Assembly (NCBI GenBank): GCA_024349245.1
Contig: JALDNG010000019.1
Coordinates: 2,709,001-2,773,000, forward strand
Source: Neodontobutis hainanensis
Lineage: Eukaryota > Chordata > Actinopteri > Gobiiformes > Odontobutidae
DNA length: 64,000 bases
Direction: 5' to 3'
Shown here one piece after another: positions 48,101 to 58,690 of this stretch. The notes under the pieces were generated by a model, which ran no database searches, was not told the origin of the DNA, and saw only the letters and a program-made list of their open reading frames with translations. A program made the position numbers and the translations under genes. Each line of letters begins with the position of its first letter. The first letter of the stretch is position 1.

Positions 48101-50239
48101 GCATGTTCCTGCAGGGCTACCGTAGATCATTTTCTTTAAATCAAGGGTAATTGGAATAACACTTCTGTGATTGTATACGACAATCTTGAAGCATATTCCC
48201 CAAATACATTTCCCATACATTACGACGGCTGTTTGATGGATGGCTGACATTACATAGCATGCTGTTGTGGAGGGAAAAGCGTTTGATTCTGCCTCCACTA
48301 AAGTTGACACATCAGCTTTGGCCACCATAGATTTCCTCTTGTAATACAAAGCGTTCCCTGAAGCCATCACGCTGAGTGTAGACTGTGTCCTGTTTACTGA
48401 GTGGGACCGTCTGGAGCCCAGCAGAGGGACGGCAGTTTGATGTTCCCCCTGATTCACTGTCACACATGAATAGTCAGGCCAGAGGAGAGTAATGCACTGA
48501 AAGCTGAGACAAGTAAACAGTAAAAGGGAAGTACACGGTTTGCACAAAGTGGTAATAAAAAAGCAACGTGTCCCACATTTTGTTGTCTCTGAATCTGCCG
48601 GTATTTCCACATTGTTTAGATCTGGTTGAGTCTTTTAGAAAGAAATGCACATCAGTCAAGGTCCCTGTGGTTCTGTGGGTTCTGAGCACTCAGGCTTTTT
48701 CTCACTGTCCAGAAATGTATGTACAGGTGAACAGGTGACTAATGCCTTGCACAGACTACAATCAACCTTCAGATCTCTTTCCAGTTTATATTTTTGATCA
48801 GGAACTTTGTCACTGGAATTGAATTTACGTTTAACTAAAGCAAACCCTCAATTGTTTGTTTTGTGTTATGTTCTAGCTGATTTCAAAAGAATGAATTATG
48901 GATAAAAACTAAAAAATCTGATGCAGTTTATCAGAACTTTTGATCTTAGCCATTGAGGTGTTTTTGTTCAGTCCCTGCAACCACTCGGTTGTTGTGTAAA
49001 ACTGAAGACAGCATCATAGAACACAATGACAGCTGTGTCTCTTTATGGCTTAACACATAAACTAGAACAACAATGGAAGATCCAAGGTTGTTGTGCTTTG
49101 AAAACTTGTGTTTTTTATTAGTATTTGTCTGTATACTTCTTCTGTGTAATGGTTTTAGAGGCAGGGCTCACACAAGTCGATGGTAACCGTGTGAATGTGG
49201 ATCTTTTTGATTATGCTTCTAGCCAGTGTTTGGAATGTGGGTTTTTGTAAATGGACTCTGAAAAATGCAAAAGAGATAACAGACATTACAGAATTATTGG
49301 CTCCTGCTCGATGACTGACTGGTCTAGATATTTAGCTTTGCAAGATATCTACACTGTGATTTTGAGTTTATAACACTGAGGTGCATTCAAACATGGGGGT
49401 TTTGTCGGCAACTGTAAACCTGAGTAGCCAGAACTTTAGATGTCAAGAGAATGAGAGTGAAGGGTTGTCTGTCAGTGTATGTGTTTCCATTACTGTATAG
49501 TTTTTGACAATGGAAGAGCCTCCTATAACATGCATATCATACCACTCCAGTGGAAACACGTCTTTAGGTATTCCTTCGTTACAACTCAACAAATACTTGT
49601 AATTGTTCACTAAACCTGACTCATAAAGACTAGTTCAGGTCAAGTCTAGCCAGTTATTTTGTTTTTTTTATAAGTACAATACTGAGTACAGTATTTTGGC
49701 TGCTCTAACTCTGTTCAGGCCAAAAATGATAATATAATATATATCAGGCCTTTTCAGTCTGTTGTGAGTCACTCATAATGACTCCCTTTAGGAACGCTGG
49801 CTCATTAACAAGCAGGTGGAGACTTAAATGCTGAGTTAATGTCAACCTTAAGTCCAAGAAAACGAGCCGTCTTTGTGTCCCTGCCAAAACAACAGGATGA
49901 TTCATTATCATCTCGCAGACAGAGTATACACTGCACCGTCAAGTGTTGGACTTTGGCCACCGTCCAGGACATCACCGTGGATCCTATTAAAGTGTCTTGT
50001 GAACATTATTGATATAGAGCCGGCAGACAGCTGTGTGCTCCCTGGGACATGTGACCCTGTGCTCTGTACAAACATACTAAACATCGGCATCTTAGCTGGA
50101 ACTTGTTTGTCACTGTGGGTCGGTGGGAAACGTTAATGATAATGACCGTGAATTGAAAAAAAAAAAGAATGTAAAAAACAGGAGGAGTACATTGGAATAA
50201 AAAAAAGAGATAATTATAATAACATCAAAACACGCTGGG

Positions 50240-50252
50240 TGCCCCCTGGTGG
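50240..50252 (-). promoter_or_regulatory. CTCF-like motif
   Basis: The minus strand reads CCACCAGGGGGCA, an excellent match to the CTCF core (CCAnnAGGGGGCGC type). It is followed on the plus strand by GAATTTCCCCACAGGGATAATAAAG, which resembles the 3' tail of a fish retroposon. The site may therefore have arrived with a repeat. It lies about 200 bp from the foldback element. Binding is not shown. Confidence 0.35.
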
Positions 50253-50459
50253 AGGCTGCCGACAATGAATTTCCCCACAGGGATAATAAAGTGTAAATTA
50301 AATGAGAAAATGTAAATCTAAGAAAGGTTGTCATCAACCAAAGAACACCATGGTCACCTAAAACCCCCTTTAACACTTACTGTATAATAATCTAGTCCCA
50401 GGTTAACCGCTCTGTGATGGCAGCTGGTACTTTAACTGCTCTCACTTTTCTCTCTCTGC

Positions 50460-51304
50460 TACGGTGGCCGAGACAGCTCAACACGCTGCAAATGAAGAAA
50501 GCACCAGCAAATAAAGAAAACATCTTCATCAGTTTCACAACACGCGCGCTGCAAAAGTTCACAACACATACAAATACAAAAACGCGCTGCAAATCCTCAC
50601 AACACATACAAATACCAAAACGCGCTGCAAATACCAAAACGCGTTGCAAATCCTCACAACACATACAAATACAAAAACGCGCTGCAAATTCAAAAACGCG
50701 CTGCAAATCCTCACAACACATACAAATACAAAAACGCGCTGCAAATTCAAAAACGCGCTGCAAATAACACAGACCACAACGGAAATGTTTTAAGGGGACT
50801 CCTTTGAGTGACGAACCCCTAATGGGACCTGCGTATTGTTTGCTCGCCTGTCGCGTTGTTGTTAGTGTTGTTGTCACTGACCTGAAAGGTAAGTTTTTTT
50901 TTTTTACTTTTAGATCATGATCGTATAATTGCTTAGTCGTTTGGATATTGTTGGCCTAAATATATTGTTCGTCACTCAAATGAGTCCCCTTAAAACATTT
51001 CCGTTGTGGTCTGTGTTATTTGCAGCGCGTTTTTGTATTTGCATGTGTTGTGAGGATTTGCAACGCGTTTTGGTATTTGTATGTGTTGTGAGGATTTGCA
51101 GCGCGTTTTTGAATTTGCAGCGCGTTTTTGTATTTGTATGTGTTGTGAGGATTTGCAGCGCGTTTTTGAATTTGCAGCGCGTTTTTGTATTTGTATGTGT
51201 TGTGAACTTTTGCAACGCGCGTGTTGTCAAACTGATGAAGATGTTTTCTTTATTTGCTGGTGCTTTCTTCATTTGCAGCGTGTTGAGCTGTCTCGGCCAC
51301 CGTA
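50460..51304. mobile_element. Foldback element with tandem repeats in its arms
   Basis: An 845-bp palindromic element. The left arm is 50460-50816 and the right arm about 50968-51304, around a ~150-bp spacer. Ends are TACGGTGGCCGAGACAGCTC and its exact complement GAGCTGTCTCGGCCACCGTA. The flanks carry the same 6-mer, CTCTGC, on both sides (50454-50459 and 51305-51310), consistent with a target duplication. Each arm holds four units with CACAACACATACAAATAC alternating with an 18-bp unit of the type AAAACGCGCTGCAAATTC. The arms are near-identical, but the inner unit of the right arm lacks one 18-bp copy, which accounts for its shorter length. ACGCG words make it CpG-dense against its surroundings. 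Open frames across it (50392-50877 minus, 50929-51321 plus) are artefacts of the repeats. Superfamily unassigned. Confidence 0.9.
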
Positions 51305-51853
51305 CTCTGCCAATAGTTTAGTAACACACATCTAAACAGCTCATTTACATATTAATAAACCCATTCAAAACTGTAAAAATAATCACTAGTGCATCAACAA
51401 GAGGCTACAACAGTGGAGAGAAACATTCTGTGCTGCCGACAGATGCCTTGTACTTTTATTGTACACCTAAATGAAAAACGGGTGTTGTTGCACATTAGTG
51501 GCATTCAGCAGCTAGTCAACATTAAGCTGACAGACAGTATAAAGGGTGATAAGTCTATGCAACCCCTGGGCTGTGCATAGGTATGTTCTACAAAAAACAC
51601 TGGGAGAAAACATTTCTTTGTATTTTGATGCAATGACAAGCCATCTTATCTAGACAAAGTAGATATAATACGTCTCAATAACACATTTTGAAATGACTTT
51701 CATATCTATAATTGCTAGAATCCATTTCAATCTATTCAATCTGAGAAACAAAAAGGGTGGCTGTGCTTGTTTTTGATTTTGGTGATAACGTTTTTTTTTT
51801 TGTTGTCAGTATCTGTGGCACCAAAATGTCAAGGTGTGTTAACTGTGACGTAC

Positions 51854-52090
51854 CTGAGTTGTCGTCCACCCTCTCCTCCACCATGTGGTCTTTCTGATGG
51901 ACCCACTCGCTGTTGCACTTGAAGTAAATCTGTGTGGCAGGCGTGGCCTTGCAGTAAAGATTAACAGGCTTATTCTTCACGATGTATCCCTCCTCAGGTT
52001 CAAACAGGAAGTGAGGTAATGGCTCCGGGGGATCCGACGGGAAAGTTTCTGGAAGCTCGCTCAGGCTCAGGAAGTCGTCATCGTCTCTCA
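51854..52090 (-). CDS. unc5c-like exon 2: N-terminus of mature receptor and Ig1
   Basis: A 237-nt coding exon between acceptor GATTTCTGCAG and donor GTACGT, symmetric phase 1 in and out. It encodes 78 full codons. An acidic lead (DDDDF) is followed by ELPETFPSDPPEPLPHF, then EEGYIVKNKPVNLYCKATP, QIYFKCNSEWVHQKDH and VDDNS. These are the UNC5 hallmarks: a proline-rich N-terminal segment and the first half of Ig1, with the first Ig cysteine in LYCKA and a second cysteine in FKCN. The DDDxF lead, PPEPLPHF and VNLYCKA favour UNC5C. UNC5B has SAPAEPLPYF-type sequence and UNC5D has PPDPLPHF with LRCKA, as remembered. The signal peptide is on an upstream exon not found in the window. Ig1 contributes to ligand binding outside the cell. 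Confidence 0.96.
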
Positions 52091-52232
52091 CTGCAGAAAT
52101 CAACAGAAGATACATTAGAATGTCATCAGGTTATAACTTTACCCATTGCCTCACTCTGTGGTCCCACAGTAACAGAGTTCATTTTGATCTGAGGTACGAT
52201 TCGTTTAATGCCTTTTTTTGCACAAATTATTG

Positions 52233-52440
52233 CAGGGCGGCAGTAGCCACATCCCAAAACATAATAACATCCCGCTCTCCCCCACATACTGCCGTTGTGT
52301 CCTTGAGCAAGACACTTAACCTACATTGCCTCCAGGGATGTTCTGTAACACTGGTAAATAGTTTAATGTATGTAAAGCGCTTTGAGTGCCTACTATAGTA
52401 GGTGGAAAAGTACTATATATAAAGATTATTAATATTATTA
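52233..52440 (+). mobile_element. SINE subfamily B copy lacking its promoter
   Basis: It starts AGGGCGGCAGTAGC and then jumps directly to CACATCCCAAAACATAATAAC, CCCGCTCTCCCCC and TTGTGTCCTTGAGCAAGACA. The tail has GTAAAGCGCTTTGAGTGCCT, TAGTAGGTGGAAAAGTACTATATATAAAG and then ATT repeats. Against the copy at 19238-19491, about 65 nt holding box A and box B are missing, so it cannot be transcribed from its own promoter. Its start lies about 143 bp from the exon 2 acceptor, opposite in strand to the gene. Confidence 0.85.
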
Positions 52441-55400
52441 AGTTTTTTGTTTTTGTTAACTTATTTTTTCAAAGCTTAAAAGAATTTTTGAACATGGAAG
52501 GACACAAAATTCAAGAGTGCCATGTTAAAACAGAAATGGAGCAAGAATAGTGCCTTGAGGAACTCAAAAATTGGTAATTACTATTTTAGTAAAAAAAAAA
52601 ATTGGGTTCATGGTACTATGAGGTTAGGTGGTCTTGGCTCAAGTCACAAATGAGTTAAACTTTTAAACTTTTACACAAAAAAAATGTATTAAACATATTT
52701 GTAAAAATATGTAATTCCCTACTAGATGGTGTGAATGCTTGAATATGAACTTTAAAGTGCCTAAAAAGAGCTTGACCTTTGTGAAAGAAGCCCCTCTGGA
52801 AGTCTCCTCATCTGAGTTTTTATGAGTTTTTGTCAGATACTATACCAAGTTGAACCTTGCTATACTGTAGGCATTAAAGACACTAATCTGACATAAATAA
52901 GTACTTTTTTCCCCAAAAGAAAGCATTGGTGAGTATAGGTTACAGAAATGTGTTCTATGGCTTGTTTGCATTTATTTATTTGAAATGGTCGAATGTGCTT
53001 CAGGGGCCACTTTCACAGTGATATTTCACATTATTGTTTTAGAACATAAAGCCAGTGTCTACACTCAACTTTTGAATAACAGAGCGTAAGCCTGAATGTT
53101 TGCGATCAGCGAGCTGTAGGATGGAATACCAAAAACACTACAATCAGTCTGTGGAAGATGAAGACTTTTGACTTATCTGTAAAGACCTGACAACTGAATG
53201 ATCCTTAGGGGATTAATAAAGACATTTTGAATTTGAATATGTTATACAGTGTGTGTTACACCTATGAAAGATGGCCTTTTTAAATATGACACGAACTGAC
53301 TGCTGGGAGGCAGAACAGTAAAAAAGACTATGGTAACACACACATTTAAACAAACCCTTTAGAAATGCACACAGGTATTAAATGAGCAGACAGCCTTCAA
53401 GGCACCAGGCACTTCTTTCGCCTCATCATGTCCTCGGCACTGCCTCACTGTTCAGACCTTAGACACTGCTGGCCTCAATCAAAAGAACAAGCTGAGTGTT
53501 TTGTCCCCGGTCGGCAGGGTCACCCAAACACAGCGGATTACAACAGCACAGGCGCTCTGTTCTGCACTGTACAGGTGTTCAAAGTTAATTCACTCACACC
53601 AGCCCACTCTCACAAACCGACTGTATCCAGGACTTAAACTAAACGAATATTATCAAAGGAATAATCTGTGAAATAGCGAGACCTTTAGCCACCATCTAGG
53701 CTTTATTATGGAGTATTAAAATAAGGTTGAGCTGGAGCTGGATGAGCGACACATCTTGTTAAAACTGAATTAACAGCACCTAAAACTCCCACAAGAACAG
53801 TGGCCATGGTTATGGTGGTTTCAAATGTTTACAGATTGAAACTGTCATTTTTATTTGTACAAGATTGGTTAAATTTCACTTTTTAGTAACATAAAAGAAG
53901 ACAGGTTGCTATATTGGTGTGGAGATTGGAGGTGAAGGACTTTTTGGAATATGCAGCATCAGAATGTCAATGTACAACATATAGTGCCTTGCAGAACTCC
54001 TACACTGCCACTGCTCACATTGTGGTCCATCTGTCAGATAGGGATTCAGTCATGTGACCAATTAGCAGTTCCCCCTCATAAACTCCAGTCTTGCATTTAG
54101 AATAGCTGGTTAAATGCAAAAAACATCTGTTATCAGACATCTAATGTGGTTTGGTGCTTGAACTTTGTTATTCCAAATATCTGGAGCGTTCAAAAATGTT
54201 ACAGCAGAGACTGGTTTGCTCAAACATACTGCCACGTCAGTCAATGCATATCTTTTTTAAAGCTTGACATTTCCTTGCACTGCATCATCCTCTTTGATTA
54301 AGACTGGAATTGGACGTGTGTATGTATCTCAGTATAGTCCTGAAGGATATGACTCACAGGGAATTTTTTTTTAACACTTTGCAGTATCTCAGTGGTTCCC
54401 AAACATTATTCTCGCTGTGATAAAAACACCCCACCCCCAACCACTAAATTATATAATAACACTTTTTGCACCACATAAACATCTTTTATTATTTCAATTT
54501 CACTCATTTTCAGTCAAAACCCTTCTGCAAAGTGTCAGTACGCTGCAGACACTTCCCGTCTTTAGTTTATCCAGGTGCACTGTATGTGACTCTATTAAAT
54601 AAACCATAAAAAATGAATAATCACCTGTGACTGGCTCCTTATCTCAGAGAGTATAGCTGGGCGCTGAGGGCTAAACGCTGAAAGCAGCTTAAGAAAAACA
54701 ACAAGGCACAAATCGGGGGGAAATGAGTAGGCAGCCTCCCCACTTTGAAGTCACAACGCTGACATTTTCTCTCCCTTAGTTCTGTAATTAGTTCTCGGGG
54801 AGTGTGAAAATTGCTAGACATTTTCACTGCATAATTTCATTATCTGTGGGAAATTTTCTCTCACTATTGGTTATTTATCCATTTCTCCGTCTGTCGCTGC
54901 GCTACACCCCCACCTCTTCACTCTCTGCTATTTTTTCTAATGTTCCTGCCAGTTTCCCTCTTAAAGGTGCAGAAGGCAGAATGTAATTAGCTCAGTCATA
55001 AACAAACTGAAAATAAAATGCTCAAATTACTGTCACTTCCTGGTAAATTATCATTTTAAGGGAAAGAGATTTTCTCCAAGATGCATTTCAGAGCCAATGA
55101 GTAAAAGCTACAGGTCATTCAAAGCACACATCATGTTGTTTACACAGTAATCATGGTGGCGATGGTTATTTTAAGGCACTTGCTGGTTTTATTATGCCGT
55201 ATTGCCATGATGCTGTAGATAAATGCCAAATGTTTAGACTTTGTTGAGAAATATTGAGACCACGTCAGCCACTAAAGTCTGCAATTGTATCACACTCTGT
55301 TATGAATAATATCTGCAGGATGTACACTGCGTAGGATTGTTTTTCTTCCACTGGCCATGAGTCAAACAGTTTGCTCTGCTGTCATGATCCTGGTGCAGGG

Positions 55401-57145
55401 AGGTCTGAGCAATGAGGAAACACCGGGCACAGTGAGGTTAAATCAGTCTACTCAGAAATTCTTAAATCAAATGTAAGCATATTAAGATAAAAAAAGTATA
55501 TTACACTATGACGAGTGTCAATGATCCCGAATCTTGACTTTGGTGGAGATTTTACAAGAACTCTTGTTTTAAAATCATAGCCCAAAGCACAAAGAAAAAT
55601 GCATATTTATAATTTAGTGTAAGTGTCACTGCCACATAATACTTGTAGAGACAGGCACAATGGATCATTGCAAAGCCGTGCTGATGGCACCTCGCAGTTT
55701 ATGGATGTTGATTTATCTCATTTATGTGTGTGCTATATGCTACCATTTTCTATTCGAACACTAACCACAGTTCTACCACATCACCTCATTCAAATCTGAC
55801 AAATAAAAAATGCGTGGTGGTGGGGTCCTGGAGGATGATTCTAAGCTCACATAACTGACAGGGGCCCATAAAGACATTATACATTTTAAGAAGTATAATT
55901 GAGGACACTGTTGCAAAAGCGATGATGATTGGAGCTTTGATTTGGTCTTGATTTTTAACTCCAGTCGCCCTCTGCTCCTTCGTTCCCCTCTCACAGCAGT
56001 GACCTGAGCCCGTCTGCTGTGTGACAGTTAAACTGATCTCAGACCTGTTTGCACTAGTCCCGCCTTCCTCATTTTCTGATTGGATGTCTATGTTAATGCT
56101 CAGGCAGCAGCACCAGGCTCACAAATAAATATGTAAAATAATGTAAAATATTCACAACAAGAGAAGAGCTTTATTCATCTAAATCTAAAGAGAATGAGTT
56201 AATGCAGCTGTGGGACTCAGAGGTTAGTGACGTGAGACTGGAGACAGACTACAGTCAGAATAAAACCAGGTCAGAAGTAGATTCAGAGAAATTTACAGCA
56301 AGAACACAAACAGGAAGTGACATCCTGTTATAAGTCAAAGAGCAGAGGCAGAAGGCAGGGGTCAAAGGTCAGGCTAAAGAACAACTGTAGAGATATCCAC
56401 AGTATTAATTTGGCCTAATATTCGTAATAACAAACAAACCACAAACTAATTTTAAACATTATTTTTTCATCCATTAATTACAAAGCTAACTACTCAACTC
56501 ACTCACACCAATAGTTCCTATTCCATACTCATATTATTATAGAATAAAAAGTCTGAGTAAATGTGTCTGTGGAGATTCTCATTCATTTACTTTTAACAGC
56601 CTATCTTTAAACATATGAGTCAGTAAAACCTAACAGGAGTGATACAATCAGGATGTGGTGGTTCTAAATCTAAATAGAATGCTGAGAAATAACTAGAATC
56701 TGGGGTAAAACTCACAAAAGAAGTGTCCTCATGGACTTTATAGAGTCCAGATGTTTACATGAAAGTCTGGTTTAGTCGGACTAACATGATGCTGTTTGCG
56801 CTGGCTCTGATTACTGTTGTCACTTCACATTGACCAAAATACGGAAGTCCAGACCTCTACAGCCTCAATTCTGCGTACAGCCATGTTGTCATGTGGACGT
56901 GAATATGCACTTTTGTGGACAGGGCTGTTTTTCAAACTGAAGCCAAGGAAGAGACGAGGGATGTGAGGTGAGCAGAGAGCCACAGCCCAGACAGCAACAG
57001 AGGGCCAGCTTATGTTGACTAATGAGAGGTAGAGACCCCCGGGTGTCACAAGTGTCTCAGGGTCAAGCAATCATCCCCACAAAGTAAACCCAAGATGCTG
57101 TCAGGGGACATCACACAACAGCCACACAAACAGCAGGAACATGTC

Positions 57146-57168
57146 CACACACACACACACACACACAA
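57146..57168 (+). repeat. (CA)n microsatellite
   Basis: About 11 uninterrupted CA/AC units within intron 1. Confidence 0.9.
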
Positions 57169-58370
57169 ATTATTTAACTGTGGCATCACCCACGTCATAG
57201 AGTTGTATGTTTCTACTAAAAAAAGACAAACTGGGCTTTATGTGCGGGGAGTGCCTTCAGTAAGACCTTGCTTATGAGCATTAGCCCTTTTACACTCACT
57301 TTCCTTTGTGGTATCTTACAGTCTTTCTTGCCAACATGTTTTAATCCATGGGATATCATCCTGTTTCAAGTCAGGGACCTTTGAGAACAATTTAAAAGTA
57401 TTGTGTTAAGATAAATAAGTGTAAAATTTAGTCATTTATAATGTCTGGCATCTAAAGCGTAGACAAACTAAAAGCCTAGCCTAGGTTTAAGAGCCGCTCT
57501 GTCTTTTCACTTAGCCCCGACAACCATTCTCACCCTCATCTGTCATTCAGAAAGCTCGGACGGCTCAATTCCCAGAAACGACAGCCATAAATTATTGATC
57601 GGCAGCAGAAACATGATCCCCACAGAAACGACGAGTGGGCAGAACGGAGGCAAAGAAAACATGAAGAAAAACTCTTTGTCAAGTAAAATACTTATTTCTT
57701 TTATTGTTCCTTATCCGTCCCATCTGTTTTCCTCTTCCTCCTGGGCCCCGTCCTCTTTGTACCGATGTCTCGACAGACTGAATTACTGATCCTAACAGCC
57801 CACCTCGTAAACGTCCTGCCTCACCGCGTGGATTTATGCCATGTTGTAAATATGTACCGCTGCAAACGCTGTAGGCCGGTCGGCTAACTTCAGGGATAAA
57901 CATGAGGAAATCTATCAGGAGCATGTCAACAGACGTGGCCAATCATGTTCCACAAATGTGTGACTGATCCATTACACTAGAGTTCTGCGAGCAAAGTCTG
58001 GAGAACTTGCCAAAGGAGAACTGTACTCTTAAGTAAATTTATGAAACGTAATCGTTATTGTAATATTACAACATCAGTTTTGTCTCATAGCTCAGCCTGG
58101 TCCTGCTTTAGTCTGGTTAAGTTTTCAATTAGGCCTTTTTATCTTGACACAAAGTCAATCAACTTGATTTCCAACATCTTTGGCCTCACATTTTAGGCCA
58201 CAGAACACTACTACCAGTGTTAAGACTTTCAACAACTCTGGTTTTTTTTTGTGTTTACCTAGTCCTTCAGTGGGTATAAACTCTGATACCCAAACTGGCC
58301 ATTCAAAAGGCCAGTGTAGATTTATGTATGAGCACGTAAATACCAAATGTAAATACAACAGGGAACATTA

Positions 58371-58690
58371 AGCTTAGTGATAGAGCGGTCGTCCTTCAAC
58401 CGAAGGTAGGCGGTTCGATTCCCGCTCTCCCCACAGTTCACACTGTTGTTGTGTCCTTGGGCAAGACACTTATTCCTCCTTGCCTCCAGTGTCTGTGGCT
58501 CTGGTGAATGAATGTGTGAGAATATTTAGTAAATGTATTTGGTGATGGTCGGAGAGTCCATAGGCGCGGACAGCTGTGGCTACAGATGTAGCTTACCACC
58601 ACCAGTGTGTGACTGTGGAGTGAATGAGTAATTGATATGTAAAGCGTCTTAGCGTCCCCAGAAAAACGCTTTATAGAATTGATCCAATAA
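58371..58690 (+). mobile_element. tRNA-derived SINE, subfamily A copy
   Basis: The head is worn: the box A region reads TAGCTTAGTGATAGAGC (preceded by TTA instead of the family start) and box B is GGTTCGATTCC. The body has CCCGCTCTCCCCACAG, TTGTGTCCTTGGGCAAGACA, GGCGCGGACAGCTGTGGCTACAGATGTAGC and TTACCACCACCAGTGTGTGA. The tail has GTAAAGCGTCTTAGCGTCCCC and AAACGCTTTATAGAATTGATCC, then AATAATATT. It is close to the copy at 40786-41150 but lacks its first ~15 nt and has internal differences. Confidence 0.88.

Noticed and set aside
48092..48610. 172-codon minus-strand frame in intron 2
   Set aside because: No domain, no splice context and no recognisable relative. Frames of this length are expected by chance in a window this size.
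50392..51321. Overlapping 161-, 130- and 117-codon frames with cysteine-rich repeats
   Set aside because: They arise from the tandem units of the foldback element. The same peptide appears from opposite strands because of the palindrome.
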